Notes: generated from the letters alone by a model not told the origin. 64,000 nt of DNA from an uncultured Brevundimonas sp. (GCF_947305955.1 NZ_CAMZFB010000002.1:1-64000), one strand, 5' to 3'. Counted from the first letter of the stretch, positions 50,865-62,551 are shown. Numbers and translations are program-made.

Positions 50865-51974
50865 TTAGGCTTCCCATTCGCTCCTGACCGAAGCCTCGCT
50901 CTCGGTCAGGAGCTTTTCTTTTTTGAGCGCCTCGAAACGGCTGGGCGACAGCTGTTTCAGCGCCCAGACGGCAGTGGCGCGCACCACATCGTTGTCGTCG
51001 GCCAACAGGGCTTCGACGGGGGCAATCAACGCCGCATCGTCCGAGTTTCCTGCCGCGTGCAGGACATTGCGGATGAAGCGGTTGCGGCCAATCCGTTTGA
51101 CGGGGCTCTTGGTGAAAAGCGCGCGGAAGGCCGCATCATCCAGGGCAAGCAGATCGGCCAGCTTGGGTGCGACCAAACTCTCGCGCGCCTGAAGCCGCGT
51201 CTCGCGCGCTTCCTGCGCGAACTTGTTCCACGGACAGGCGGCCAGACAGTCGTCGCAGCCATAGATGCGGTTTCCGGTCAGGGCGCGGAACTCACTTGGC
51301 CAGACGCCGCCGTATTCGATTGTCAGATAGGACAGGCACCGCCGTGCATCCAACTGGAACGGCGCGGGGAAGGCCTTGGTGGGACAGGCGTCCAGACAGG
51401 CGTGACAGGACCCACAGTGCTGGACCTCGGCAGGATCGGCGTCGATCTTGGCGGCGGTCAGAATAGTGCCGATGAAGAACCAGCTGCCCAGTTCGCGGCT
51501 GAGTAGATTGGTGTGCTTGCCCTGCCAGCCCATGCCCGCGCGCATGGCCAGCGGTTTCTCCATCAGGGGGGCGGTGTCCACAAACACCTTCACCTCTTGG
51601 CTGAGGCGCGACGCGATCTGGCCCGCCAGTATCTTCAGTCGGCCCTTGATGACCTCGTGATAGTCGTCACCACGCGCATAGACCGAGATATAGCCGTTGG
51701 AGGCTTCGTCCAGTTCGGGGCGGGGGTCGTGATCGGGGCCATAGTTCATGCCCAGAACAATGGCTGTCTCGGCCCCGTCCCACATGCCATTGGGGTGGCT
51801 GCGGCGGTCCAGAGTGGTTTCCATCCACGACATGTCGCCGTGATAGTCGGCCTCGACAAAGGCCTTCAGCCGCTCGCCCGCCGACCATGGCTCACGCGCA
51901 TTGGCAAAGCGGCACACACTGAACCCCAGTTCAGCGGCGCGCTTGCGGATGAAGTCTCTTGGATCGGCGGCCAT
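50865..51974 (-). CDS. queG: epoxyqueuosine reductase
   Basis: Last step of queuosine biosynthesis: cobalamin- and Fe-S-dependent reduction of epoxyqueuosine in tRNA. The 369-aa protein has the cobalamin-binding N-terminal domain (VFVDTAPLMEKPLAMRAGMG then WQGKHTNLLSRELGSWFF), two 4Fe-4S motifs (HCGSCHACLDACPTKAF and CDDCLAACPWNKF), and a HEAT-like C-terminal part. It lies 25 bp downstream of fzlA on the same strand and converges with the FKBP gene with 6 bp between. Confidence 0.95.
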   Translation of the reverse strand: MAADPRDFIRKRAAELGFSVCRFANAREPWSAGERLKAFVEADYHGDMSWMETTLDRRSHPNGMWDGAETAIVLGMNYGPDHDPRPELDEASNGYISVYARGDDYHEVIKGRLKILAGQIASRLSQEVKVFVDTAPLMEKPLAMRAGMGWQGKHTNLLSRELGSWFFIGTILTAAKIDADPAEVQHCGSCHACLDACPTKAFPAPFQLDARRCLSYLTIEYGGVWPSEFRALTGNRIYGCDDCLAACPWNKFAQEARETRLQARESLVAPKLADLLALDDAAFRALFTKSPVKRIGRNRFIRNVLHAAGNSDDAALIAPVEALLADDNDVVRATAVWALKQLSPSRFEALKKEKLLTESEASVRSEWEA

Positions 51975-51999
51975 CAGCGCCCTCTACGCCGTTGCAGGC

Positions 52000-52686
52000 T
52001 TAGAAGTCGAGGTCCGTGTACCAGCTGGCCGGGGACACGCCGGGCAGGCGGTCCGACAAAAGCGTGCGGAAACAGGGGCGCGACTTGATCTTGGAGTACC
52101 AGATCTTGAGCGAGGGCACGACGCCCCACGGCATCTCGCCGAAATAGTCCAGCACCGACAGGTGACCGGCGGCGACCAGATCGGCCTGACTGATGCGGCG
52201 ACCGGCCAGCCATTCACGGCCGGCGGCCAGCTCTTCCAGCATGACGAGGTGGTGCTTCAGCGCCTCGCGGCCCTCGCGCAGCTGGCGGGCATCGGGCGAA
52301 CCCAGACGCAGCAGCGGCTTTTCAACCCGCTCGTGCAGCAGGATGGAATCCACATCGTCCGAGAAACGACGGGCGAACCAGGTCGTCAGGCGACGGGCCT
52401 CGGCGCGTTCGGCGATGTCGCTGGACAGCAGGACTTCGGTCTTGGAGCGGTCCTCGATCCAGCCCAGAATGGCGTCCAGTTCGCACAGGTGGATGGTCTT
52501 GCCGCGCTCTATGATGCTGAGCACCGGCGGCATGCCCGACGCGTTCAGCTCGAACAGCGGGCAGTTCTCGTCCCACGGACGGACCAGTTCCTCGCCCCAG
52601 TCGATCTTGGCTTCGCCCAGCGCCAAGCGCGCCGCGCGCGAGGCCGGATGAAAGGCGAAGTGATAGAGGACGGCAGGGGCTGACAT
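52000..52686 (-). CDS. fzlA: GST-like FtsZ-binding protein FzlA
   Basis: A 228-aa glutathione S-transferase-fold protein. In Caulobacter FzlA binds FtsZ, curves its filaments and is needed for constriction; residues W38 and D227 have been studied there. Here W38 is in LVRPWDENC and D227 in the C-terminal LDF, at the same numbers. The thioredoxin-like N-domain (VLYHFAFHPASRAARLALGE) and helical C-domain (from about 90) are clear. A general GST is the alternative, but no typical catalytic Ser/Tyr/Cys context is apparent. queG is 25 bp downstream. Confidence 0.82.
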   Translation of the reverse strand: MSAPAVLYHFAFHPASRAARLALGEAKIDWGEELVRPWDENCPLFELNASGMPPVLSIIERGKTIHLCELDAILGWIEDRSKTEVLLSSDIAERAEARRLTTWFARRFSDDVDSILLHERVEKPLLRLGSPDARQLREGREALKHHLVMLEELAAGREWLAGRRISQADLVAAGHLSVLDYFGEMPWGVVPSLKIWYSKIKSRPCFRTLLSDRLPGVSPASWYTDLDF

Positions 52687-52768
52687 TTCACAACCCTCAA
52701 ACCATGACGCACGTTAAGAGTGCGTTTACCGCGATGCGTGACGCGCAGAAAAATACAGATTTCAGAAT

Positions 52769-53677
52769 TTATGTTTGCGGAACAAGGGTGTTCGGTGGCG
52801 TCGGCGCAGGGTCGGCATGGATAATCACATCCACATCGGGCTGAAGTGCCATCACGCGGCGCTCGGCTGCAACCACCAGTTCATGCGCGTCGGCCAGCGT
52901 CAGGTTGCGATCCACATCCACGTGCATCTGCACCATCAGCGTATTGCCCGCCATGCGGGTCCGCAGTTGGTGGACATTGGTCAGGCGCTCGTCTTCCAGC
53001 ACGGCGGCCACAACAGCATTGCGGACCTCATCGGGCGCGGCCTCGTCCAGCAGGTGCCCTGCTGCGGAACGCGCCAGCCCGAAGGCTCCCCATCCTAGCC
53101 AGACGGCCACGACCAGACCTGCGGCGGCATCAAGCCCCGGTGCCCTGAGCAGGGCTCCTGAAATCACCCCGATCAGTACAACGGCATTGGCGGCAAGGTC
53201 GGCAGAATAGTGGGCGCGGTCACCCTTTACCGCCATGGAGTCCGAGCTGCGGATGGCGCGGCCCTGTTGCCAGATCAGCCATGCGGTGACGGCGATTGAA
53301 AAGACCGTCACACCGATGGCCCATCCGCCGCCTGTCACCGGCTGCGGATTGAAGATGCGGCGCACCGCTTCCAGTCCGATGAAGACGGCCGAGGCCGCGA
53401 CCAGACCCGATTGCACCAGAGCCGCGAGGCTTTCAGCCTTGCCGTGGCCATAGCGGTGCTCGTTGTCCGGCGCGGCGGCGGCCCAGCGCACCGCGAAGAA
53501 GGTGGTCAGCGAGGCCAGCAGGTCCAGCGCCGAATCCGTCAGCGAGGCGAGTATGGAAACCGATCCCGACGCGCCATAGGCAAACCCTTTGGCGACAACC
53601 AGTATGCACGCCACCGCGACACTCAAGGTGGTGATGCGGCGGTTTACGGCTGCGGGATCGTGTACGGCCTCGTTCAT
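52769..53677 (-). CDS. cation diffusion facilitator family transporter
   Basis: Divalent metal/proton antiporter of 302 aa. Six helices are in the first 215 residues; the metal-binding site uses SLTDSALDLLAS in helix 2 (Asp) and the helix-5 HYSADLAANAVVLIG (His and Asp), with HRYGHGKAESLAAL between. The cytoplasmic C-terminal domain has THE sequence DERLTNVHQLRTRMAGNTLM, the usual dimerisation fold. The start ATG 53677 was chosen over an upstream extension. The metal (Zn, Fe or other) cannot be told. Confidence 0.92.
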   Translation of the reverse strand: MNEAVHDPAAVNRRITTLSVAVACILVVAKGFAYGASGSVSILASLTDSALDLLASLTTFFAVRWAAAAPDNEHRYGHGKAESLAALVQSGLVAASAVFIGLEAVRRIFNPQPVTGGGWAIGVTVFSIAVTAWLIWQQGRAIRSSDSMAVKGDRAHYSADLAANAVVLIGVISGALLRAPGLDAAAGLVVAVWLGWGAFGLARSAAGHLLDEAAPDEVRNAVVAAVLEDERLTNVHQLRTRMAGNTLMVQMHVDVDRNLTLADAHELVVAAERRVMALQPDVDVIIHADPAPTPPNTLVPQT

Positions 53678-53798
53678 GCCCCCTTGTCGCGCAAAAGGTG
53701 CGTTTCGCCAATGGCGGCAAAGGCCGCACGGGACTAAGACAGTCGGGTTAAACCGGTTTGGCCATGATTTGCGCCACACCTGATCACAGCGAGGAACA

Positions 53799-54605
53799 AT
53801 GGCGGATTGGCTGATTGCGATCCTGATGGGGATCGTTGAGGGGCTCACGGAGTTCATTCCGGTGTCTTCGACGGGGCACCTGCTGCTGCTGGGGCATTTC
53901 CTCGGCTTTGAAAGCACGGGCAAGACGTTCGAAATCGTCATCCAGCTGGGCGCCCTGCTGGCGATTATCAGCATCTATTTCAAGAAACTGATCCATCTGG
54001 CGATCCGCTGGCCGACCGATGCCGAGGCGCGCCGTTTCATCATCGGCCTGCTGGTGGCCTTCCTGCCTGCGGTGGTGATCGGCTTTACCGCCTATGATTT
54101 CATCAAACAGGTGCTGTTCGAGACGCCGCTGGTGATCTGTATCGCCCTGATCGTGGGCGGCTTCCTGCTGCTGGCGCTGGACAGGATGAAGAAGGTGCCG
54201 GTCTATCTGGATGCCGACAAATATCCGATCCGCGTCTATTTCCTGATCGGTCTGGCCCAGTGTCTGGCCATGATCCCGGGCGTGTCGCGTTCGGGGGCGA
54301 CCATTGCGGGTGGTCTGTTGTTGGGTACCGACAAGCGCTCGGCGGCCGAGTTCAGCTTCTTTCTGGCCCTGCCGACCATGGGCTCGGCGGTGTTCTGGGA
54401 CCTGCTGCAGAACCGCGCCACGCTGAACTTTGACGATATCGGTCTGATTGCCATCGGCTTTGTCTCGGCCTTCCTCGCCGGTCTGGCGGTGGTGAAATTC
54501 CTGCTCGACTTTGTGTCCAAGCGCGGCTTTGGCCCCTTCGCATGGTGGCGGATCATCGTCGGTGTCGCGGGCCTGATCGGTCTGGCCGTCACGGGTGGCT
54601 TCTAA
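53799..54605 (+). CDS. uppP: undecaprenyl-diphosphatase
   Basis: Recycles the undecaprenyl carrier for peptidoglycan and LPS assembly. The 268-aa integral membrane protein (about seven helices) has both UppP signatures: [20 protein letters not shown] near the N-terminus, with the catalytic Glu residues, and the [17 protein letters not shown] motif (Arg, Ser). It lies divergent from the CDF gene, and a strong terminator follows. Confidence 0.96.
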   Translation: MADWLIAILMGIVEGLTEFIPVSSTGHLLLLGHFLGFESTGKTFEIVIQLGALLAIISIYFKKLIHLAIRWPTDAEARRFIIGLLVAFLPAVVIGFTAYDFIKQVLFETPLVICIALIVGGFLLLALDRMKKVPVYLDADKYPIRVYFLIGLAQCLAMIPGVSRSGATIAGGLLLGTDKRSAAEFSFFLALPTMGSAVFWDLLQNRATLNFDDIGLIAIGFVSAFLAGLAVVKFLLDFVSKRGFGPFAWWRIIVGVAGLIGLAVTGGF

Positions 54606-54617
54606 GACAGGCAAAAG

Positions 54618-54649
54618 AAAAGGGGCTCCGGATCGGAGCCCCTTTTTTA
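54618..54649. terminator. rho-independent terminator after uppP
   Basis: Stem AAAAGGGGCTCCG/CGGAGCCCCTTTT (54618-54630/54634-54646) with further T-run. It serves uppP and the convergent NDUFA9-like gene. Confidence 0.92.
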
Positions 54650-54669
54650 TCGGGTCGAGACCTGCCGGA

Positions 54670-55635
54670 TCAGGCGGTCACGGTGGCGTATTGACCGCCA
54701 TTGCGGTAGCGCCACAGATAGCCCTCGGCGATGGCCTTCATGCCGACCGGCTCGATGCCCAGATCGGCAAAGCCCTTCGCTCCTTCGGACACGACATTGT
54801 CGGTGGCCAGCATCTTGACCTGATCGACGGTCAGGGCCGGGGTCAGGCCAATGGCCGCCGGGATTTGGGTCAGCGAGGCGACAGCCTTGGCCGCGACGGT
54901 CGGCAGGGCGATGGCGAGACGGTCACGACCGGTTTCCGCCAGCACATAGTCGATGACCTGCTTCATCGTCCAAACGGCCGGACCACCCAGTTCGAAGGTC
55001 TCGCCCGCGAACTGCGGGTTGACGGTCAGGCGGGCGACGGCCTCGGCCACGTCCAGAACGTGGACCGGCTGCAGGCGGCTTTCGCCCTCGATGATCGGCA
55101 TCACCGGCATGCGGGCGGCCATATTGCCGAAACGGTTCAGGAACTGGTCTTCCGAGCCGAAGATCACCGACGGACGCACGACAACGGCCGAGGGGAAGGC
55201 GGCACGGACAGCCTGTTCGGCCTCGCCCTTGGTGCGGGCATAGTCGGCAGCGCTGTTAACGTCGGCACCCAGAGCCGACATCTGCACCAGCTGCTTGACG
55301 CCAGCGGCGGCAGCGGCCTCGGCGATGTTGCGCGAGCCTTCGACGTGGATGGCGTCGAACTTGCGACCTGCGGTCTCGCACAGGATGCCAACCAGATTGA
55401 TGGCCGCATCCGCGCCTTGCAGGGCGGCGACGACATCGTCCTTCTTGGTGATGTCGCACAGGGTCAGTTGAACCTGACCGACATCGCCGGCCATACGCAG
55501 CTCATGCGCCAGTGCGGGCTTGCGCACAGCGATGCGGATACGCCAGCCGCGACGGGCCATGGCACGCGCCACCTGAGCGCCTACAAAGCCCGAGCCTCCG
55601 AAAATGGTCACCAGACCGGGGGCAAGTTCAGCCAT
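54670..55635 (-). CDS. complex I NDUFA9-like atypical short-chain dehydrogenase
   Basis: A 321-aa NAD(P)-binding protein. The Rossmann motif is VTIFGGSGFVGAQVARAMAR, and the family identity with NDUFA9-like proteins comes from LVGILCETAGRKFDAIHVEG and PVMPIIEGESRLQPVHVLDV. Alphaproteobacterial members are accessory or assembly-related proteins of complex I; the role here is inferred. It is separate from any nuo genes. It converges with uppP across a terminator. Confidence 0.9.
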   Translation of the reverse strand: MAELAPGLVTIFGGSGFVGAQVARAMARRGWRIRIAVRKPALAHELRMAGDVGQVQLTLCDITKKDDVVAALQGADAAINLVGILCETAGRKFDAIHVEGSRNIAEAAAAAGVKQLVQMSALGADVNSAADYARTKGEAEQAVRAAFPSAVVVRPSVIFGSEDQFLNRFGNMAARMPVMPIIEGESRLQPVHVLDVAEAVARLTVNPQFAGETFELGGPAVWTMKQVIDYVLAETGRDRLAIALPTVAAKAVASLTQIPAAIGLTPALTVDQVKMLATDNVVSEGAKGFADLGIEPVGMKAIAEGYLWRYRNGGQYATVTA

Positions 55636-55927
55636 TCTTTGCGTGCTCCAAACACCATATCGCTCCGCCCCGTGGCGGATGCGACGAAATCTACGTCGGG
55701 GGCTTAACCGATGCGGGCCCGACCCGCAAGAAAAGGGCCCGTTTCCGGCCTGTCGGGCGTGACCTTTGCGCCACGCGCCCCTGTATTAGTGGCCGATAAG
55801 GGAACGAAACCGCACAGACGTGACTATCCGGTAAGCATGTTGTGGCATGACCGGATCTGCTCAGGTCCTGTTCATTGTCGTTGTATTTTCCTGCCCCCCT
55901 ACCCCCGAGGGACGAAAGGTAATCGAG

Positions 55928-56347
55928 ATGATCGCGGCACTGGCCCTGCTGGCTATGGCAGGGGCATATCCCCAGGCACAGACGGTGTCGGCTCCGGCCA
56001 CCGTGCGACCCGCTGTTGTCCGCGTGCGTCGTCCCTTGCTGGCACCGGCCCTGCTTCAGGATATCGATCCGTCTCTGCAACAGTCGACGGTGTGCGCGGC
56101 CCATATGGAACTGCTGATGGAAAAGCTGTCGGCGCGCCATGAAGAGCCCGACGCCTCCTTCATGATGGTGCAGGAATACTGGCAGGACCGTCTGCCCGAT
56201 CCCGACTCCAAGGACGCCGTTTCGGACGAGGCGTTCAGCCGCATCAAGGACAGCTTGAACGCAGGGGCTGAACACGACGCCCAGCAGTATCTGGCCGGAC
56301 TTCAGGAATGTGTGATGGCCGCAGCGCGTGGTGGCGCGCTGGACTGA
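55928..56347 (+). CDS. hypothetical exported protein
   Basis: A 139-aa protein from ATG 55928, which gives a signal peptide (MIAALALLAMAGAYPQAQ). The mature part is helical, with a Cys pair (STVCAAHMELLMEKLSARH and AGLQECVMAA) that could bridge the ends. The codon just upstream region GAAAGG suits a ribosome-binding site; the open frame extends 27 codons further. No family recognised. A terminator follows. Confidence 0.7.
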   Translation: MIAALALLAMAGAYPQAQTVSAPATVRPAVVRVRRPLLAPALLQDIDPSLQQSTVCAAHMELLMEKLSARHEEPDASFMMVQEYWQDRLPDPDSKDAVSDEAFSRIKDSLNAGAEHDAQQYLAGLQECVMAAARGGALD

Positions 56348-56371
56348 CCCCGACAGGTATAATTCGAATAG

Positions 56372-56409
56372 AAAAAGGGCCGCCCTCCGTATTGGAAGGC
56401 GGCCTTTTT
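56372..56409. terminator. rho-independent terminator
   Basis: Stem with one bulged G: AAAAAGGGCCGCC (56372-56384) pairs with GGCGGCCTTTTT (56398-56409). It serves both convergent genes. Confidence 0.88.
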
Positions 56410-56426
56410 ACTGGGTTGGTCTGTTT

Positions 56427-58451
56427 TTACTGGCGACCGATCAGGGTATCGACCGAGTTGGTCGTGACCGGATGGTAGAGCGGACGCGACTTGGCATAGA
56501 TGGCGCGGGCGTGCGCCTGACCCCAGTCGCCCTGACCCCACAGGGTCTGGAACAGCGGATAGACGAATTTGCGTCGACCCACGCTGGTCAGGAAGTGGTC
56601 CGCCGTCGCCACCGAAGGCTCGTAGCGGTGGGCCAGCGCGACCTGAAGCCATGCGAACAGGACCTCGGCATTGCCGGTCTCGTTCAGCGACAGGGTGGAC
56701 TGCAGATCATCCAGCTGTGTCGTGGTCAGCCATGACTTGGCCCCGTCTGTCGGACGCCATGACAGGAAGTGCTGGCGCTGCTGGGTGTTCCAGTTGGCCC
56801 ACGGAATGGCCGAGGCCGGACCCTTGGCAACATAGAAGGCCTCGGCGGCCTGATCGACCACGGTGAAGGCATTCGAGACCGGAGCCACGGCGTTCGACGG
56901 CAGGCCCGGCTGGTGCACCCACTGCTCCAGCATCAGGGCGTTTTCCATCTGGGCATCGCCCTTCACCAGATGGGTGCGGATGTCTTCCATGAAGCGGTCG
57001 GTCGTCATCGGACGCCATGCGTTGCGCTCGAAATAGCCGCGCATCCACGCATCGAACTTCTCGCGGCCCGCGATGCGTTCGATGGTGCGCAGGAAGGCCG
57101 CGCCCTTGTCATAGGCGATGGTGTTCATGCCCTCGTCAGGATCGCGACCCTGCAGGTCCAGCTTCAGGCGGGTGTCCGCCGGATCGAGCGTGGCCAGTTC
57201 TTCCTGCAGGCCCGTCCATGCCAGAACCTGTTCCTGCACCGCGGCATCGTGGCCGTAGATGGCCTCCATGATGCGGTTCTCGAAATAGGAGGTGAAGCCT
57301 TCGTTGAGCCAGAAGTCGTCCCATGTGGCGTTGGTGACGAGGTTGCCCGACCAGCTGTGGGCAAGCTCGTGCGCCACCAGCGACACCAGCGAGCGGTCGC
57401 CCGCGATGATGGTCGGCGTGGCGAACGTCATCATCGGGTTTTCCATGCCGCCGAACGGGAAGCTGGGCGGCAGGACCAGCAGGTCATAGCGACCCCACTG
57501 ATACGGACCATAGAGGGCCTCGGCGGCGTCGATCATCGGCGCGGTCGGCACCAGTTCGTGGTGCGTGCGCTCCAGCTCGCCCGGTTCGGTCCACACGCCC
57601 GAGCGGTGGTCGAAGGCCTTGAAGTCGATATCGCCAACGCCCAGCGCGATCAGATAGGGCGGGATCGGCTTGTCGAGGTTGAAGCTATAGGTCTTTTGGC
57701 CGTTGCCTGCGGCGACGCCCTCAGGCGACAGGTTCTCGGCCGACATGACGGCGCGCAGGCTCTCGGGCACGGTGATGCGGGCGCTATAGGTCTGGCGGAT
57801 GCCGGGGCTGTCTTGGGTCGGGATCCAGGTGCGGGTCAGGATGGCCTGTCCCTGAGAGAACAGATACGGGTGCTGGCCGCCTGCCGTCTGTTGCGGGCTC
57901 AGCCATTGCAGGGCCGAGGCATCGGGGCGGGTGGAATAGTGGATGGTGATTTCCATCACCTGCTGGCTCGCCGAGGCCGGAACGGTGATGGTCAGGGGCT
58001 GGCCCTTGATCGGGTCCGATGCGCCCAGCGTAAAGGGAAGGGCGGCACCGCTGGCGTCGGTCACGGACTTGATGTCGAGGCCCTTGGCATCCAGCACCAC
58101 CTCGCCCACGCCTGCCTGCACGCCGACAACCAGCTGTGCGGTGCCGCTCAGGGTCTTGGCGGCAAAGTCGGCGGTCAGGTCCAGCGCGACGTGGGTGACG
58201 GCGGCATCATTGGGACGCGCATAGGAATGCACGTCGTTGATGTAATAGCCGCGGACCGTCTTGGCCTCGCCTGCGGCCTGTGCGGCTTCGAGAGCGGCAG
58301 CCGCAGCGGAAGTTGCGGCCGAGGTTTGGGCCTGCGGGACACTGGCGCGGGCCTCGGGCGCGGTGCCGGAGGTGGCACAGGCTCCGAGGCTGGTAGCCAA
58401 GGCGGTTGCGAGGGCAAGGGCGGATACCTTGCCAGCCAGACGAAGGTTCAT
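56427..58451 (-). CDS. M1 family metallopeptidase, lipoprotein
   Basis: A 674-aa zinc aminopeptidase exported and lipid-anchored: the signal ends at TSLGACATS (lipobox Cys near residue 25). The N-terminal beta domain is at about 70-260, and the catalytic domain has the exopeptidase motif FGGMENPMMTF and zinc site HELAHSWSGN with the third ligand in NEGFTSYFE. The C-terminal part (from about 530) is helical. It resembles leukotriene A4 hydrolase-type M1 enzymes rather than PepN. It cleaves N-terminal residues from peptides outside the cytoplasm. Confidence 0.94.
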   Translation of the reverse strand: MNLRLAGKVSALALATALATSLGACATSGTAPEARASVPQAQTSAATSAAAAALEAAQAAGEAKTVRGYYINDVHSYARPNDAAVTHVALDLTADFAAKTLSGTAQLVVGVQAGVGEVVLDAKGLDIKSVTDASGAALPFTLGASDPIKGQPLTITVPASASQQVMEITIHYSTRPDASALQWLSPQQTAGGQHPYLFSQGQAILTRTWIPTQDSPGIRQTYSARITVPESLRAVMSAENLSPEGVAAGNGQKTYSFNLDKPIPPYLIALGVGDIDFKAFDHRSGVWTEPGELERTHHELVPTAPMIDAAEALYGPYQWGRYDLLVLPPSFPFGGMENPMMTFATPTIIAGDRSLVSLVAHELAHSWSGNLVTNATWDDFWLNEGFTSYFENRIMEAIYGHDAAVQEQVLAWTGLQEELATLDPADTRLKLDLQGRDPDEGMNTIAYDKGAAFLRTIERIAGREKFDAWMRGYFERNAWRPMTTDRFMEDIRTHLVKGDAQMENALMLEQWVHQPGLPSNAVAPVSNAFTVVDQAAEAFYVAKGPASAIPWANWNTQQRQHFLSWRPTDGAKSWLTTTQLDDLQSTLSLNETGNAEVLFAWLQVALAHRYEPSVATADHFLTSVGRRKFVYPLFQTLWGQGDWGQAHARAIYAKSRPLYHPVTTNSVDTLIGRQ

Positions 58452-58504
58452 CGGCAGCTCCTGAATTCAGATGCTGCCGAAGTGGCCCCGTTCTGGTGGA
58501 AAGA

Positions 58505-59749
58505 TCAAGTTACAGGCTTGTGTGATGAATGTCGGGCTTTGAACAACTTGCCCTTTTCGGCCCACAGCACCAGCACAAGTCCGGTGATGGCGAGCAGGGC
58601 AAAACCGACCGTCAGCGGGACGGTCGTGCCGTTAAAGCTCTGGCCGATGGCAAAGCCCAGAAGCGCGCCCACGATGGTCGAGATAAAGCCCTGTACCGAC
58701 GAGGCGGTGCCAGCGATATGGCCCATCGGCTCCATCGCCATGGAGCCGAAATTGCCCGCAACCAGACCGAAGCAGAACATCTTGCAGCCTTGCAGGATGG
58801 AGAAGGTCCAGATGTTGTCATGGCCCGACAGCGACACACCGGCATGGATCAGGCTGAAGAAAATGAAGCCGAGCAGGGCCGAGTGCGAGATCATGCGCGA
58901 GCCGAGTTTCTCGACCAGTTGCGAGTTCAGAAGCGACGAAACCGCAATACCGCAGGCCACCAGCGCAAAGACGGTGGTGAACAGTTGCGGGGCCTTGAAG
59001 ATGTCGAAGAAAATCTGCTGGGCCGAGTTGATGAAGCCGAACAGACCCCCGACGATAAAGGTCATGGCGAGGGTGTAGCCCATGGCCTGACGGTTGGTCA
59101 GGGCCTGGGTGAAGGCTTCGACGATCGGGGAGAGACGGATTTCGCGGCGGTCTTCCGGATGCAGGGTTTCAGGCAGGCGAAGACCGGCCCAGATCATGAA
59201 GCCGGCACCGAACAGCGCAAACAGCCAGAAGATCCACTGCCACGGACCGATCAACAGGATCAGCTGACCCACGGTCGGCGCAAGGATCGGCACGCCGAGG
59301 AAGACGAGGAAGCTCAGGGACATGACGCGGGCCATGGTGCGGCCCTCATAGCGGTCACGCACGATGGACACGGCCAGCACGCGCGTGGCGGCGACCCCGA
59401 TACCCATGCCGACGCGGGCCAGAAGCAGCAGAGCAAAGCTGTGCGAAAAGGCCGCGACGACCGAAAAGGTCACATAGATGCCGATGCCGCTCAGCAGTAC
59501 CGACTTGCGGCCATAACGGTCCGACAGCGGGCCATAGGCCAGTTGCGCGACCCCGAATCCCAGCAGATAGGCAGTGATAATCCACTGGCGCGTATTCTCG
59601 TGCACGACGCCCAGATCGGCACCAATGGCCGGCAGGGCAGGCAACATGGCGTCGATGGCCAGCGCGTTCAGCGCCATCATGATGGCGATCAGGCAGACGA
59701 ACTCGGCAAAGCCGGGGCCTTTGATTTTGGGGGTCGTGGCGTTTGTCAT
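58505..59749 (-). CDS. MFS drug/metabolite exporter, Bcr/CflA family
   Basis: A 414-aa 12-helix transporter. MMALNALAIDAMLPALPAIG in helix 1, with the conserved Asp, and QLAYGPLSDRYGRKSVLLSG between helices 2 and 3 (motif A) identify Bcr/CflA-type exporters. A central charged loop (PETLHPEDRREIRLSPIVEA) splits the two halves. The ATG at 59749 is chosen; the longer frame adds 19 residues without similarity. It is in the same orientation as padR but 111 bp downstream, so PadR may regulate it. Confidence 0.9.
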   Translation of the reverse strand: MTNATTPKIKGPGFAEFVCLIAIMMALNALAIDAMLPALPAIGADLGVVHENTRQWIITAYLLGFGVAQLAYGPLSDRYGRKSVLLSGIGIYVTFSVVAAFSHSFALLLLARVGMGIGVAATRVLAVSIVRDRYEGRTMARVMSLSFLVFLGVPILAPTVGQLILLIGPWQWIFWLFALFGAGFMIWAGLRLPETLHPEDRREIRLSPIVEAFTQALTNRQAMGYTLAMTFIVGGLFGFINSAQQIFFDIFKAPQLFTTVFALVACGIAVSSLLNSQLVEKLGSRMISHSALLGFIFFSLIHAGVSLSGHDNIWTFSILQGCKMFCFGLVAGNFGSMAMEPMGHIAGTASSVQGFISTIVGALLGFAIGQSFNGTTVPLTVGFALLAITGLVLVLWAEKGKLFKARHSSHKPVT

Positions 59750-59860
59750 CAGGCGCAGATGAATGTTGTCGAACGCGGGCGCAAGCCGAGATGCGGCTTG
59801 ATACAAGATTTGTATGAACCGTGATCTTAAATCCCGCTTTCCGTGTGGAAATGGAGGGGA

Positions 59861-60412
59861 TTAGGTATTTTCCGGTTGATCCAGCAGGGCTAGAGCCTCT
59901 TCCAGCGTCTCGACCCAGCCGCCTTCATGGCGAAGGCCCGCCTTCAGGATCATGTGCCTCAGTTGGCTGGCGCGGTCGTTCAGGCCCTTGGCCAGATCAC
60001 GCGTCTCGAACTGGCGGTATTGCTCCAGCTTGGCGCGGTGCTGGTCCAGACGCGCCTGCATACGGGCACGCAGGGCGCGGGCCCCGTCTGTGCTGTCCAG
60101 AACGGCCTCGGCCCTTAGCTTCACCATCAGCGTATCGCGCAGGGGCGGGACCGGTTCTTCCTCGCCCAGCCAGCTTTCCAACAGCGCGCGGCCCTTGGGT
60201 AGGACGTGATAATTGCGCTTGCGCCCCCGCGCCTCGGCTTCGGCTTCCGAGGCGATCAGTCCCTCGGCCTCCAGCTTGGCCAATTCTCGGTATATCTGCT
60301 GGTGGGTGGCCTGCCAGAAATGGCCGATGGATTTGTCGAACCGCTTGGCCAATTCCAGCCCGGAACCGGGGGATTCAATCAGGGCGGTCAACAGGGCGTG
60401 CGGCAGGGACAT
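59861..60412 (-). CDS. PadR family transcriptional regulator
   Basis: A 183-aa regulator. The N-terminal winged helix reads MSLPHALLTALIESPGSGLE then LAKRFDKSIGHFWQATHQQI and YRELAKLEAEGLIASE, the PadR signature, and the C-terminal Vir-like helical domain (about 95-183) dimerises. ATG 60412 is the family start. It is divergent from the dienoyl-CoA reductase gene, with a perfect palindrome at 60452-60471 between them that is its probable operator, controlling both directions. Confidence 0.92.
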   Translation of the reverse strand: MSLPHALLTALIESPGSGLELAKRFDKSIGHFWQATHQQIYRELAKLEAEGLIASEAEAEARGRKRNYHVLPKGRALLESWLGEEEPVPPLRDTLMVKLRAEAVLDSTDGARALRARMQARLDQHRAKLEQYRQFETRDLAKGLNDRASQLRHMILKAGLRHEGGWVETLEEALALLDQPENT

Positions 60413-60451
60413 GGGCCTGACTAAACCGTGTTTCCGGCCAAAGCACAAATG

Positions 60452-60471
60452 TTTTGCAACCCGTTGCAAAA
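60452..60471. promoter_or_regulatory. perfect palindrome between padR and dienoyl-CoA reductase gene
   Basis: TTTTGCAAC-CC-GTTGCAAAA, 9-bp arms with a 2-bp spacer, midway in the 106-bp divergent intergenic region. A likely PadR operator. Confidence 0.75.
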
Positions 60472-60515
60472 ACTTTTCGTCGGTGTTCTAGATAGGGTTG
60501 AAAGACCCCACCTGA

Positions 60516-62540
<2,025 letters not shown>

Positions 62541-62551
62541 GAGGGATGATC

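Noticed and set aside
56769-59078. 769-codon plus-strand open frame opposite the M1 peptidase and MFS genes
   Set aside because: Spans two convincing minus-strand genes and the gap between them; no domain.
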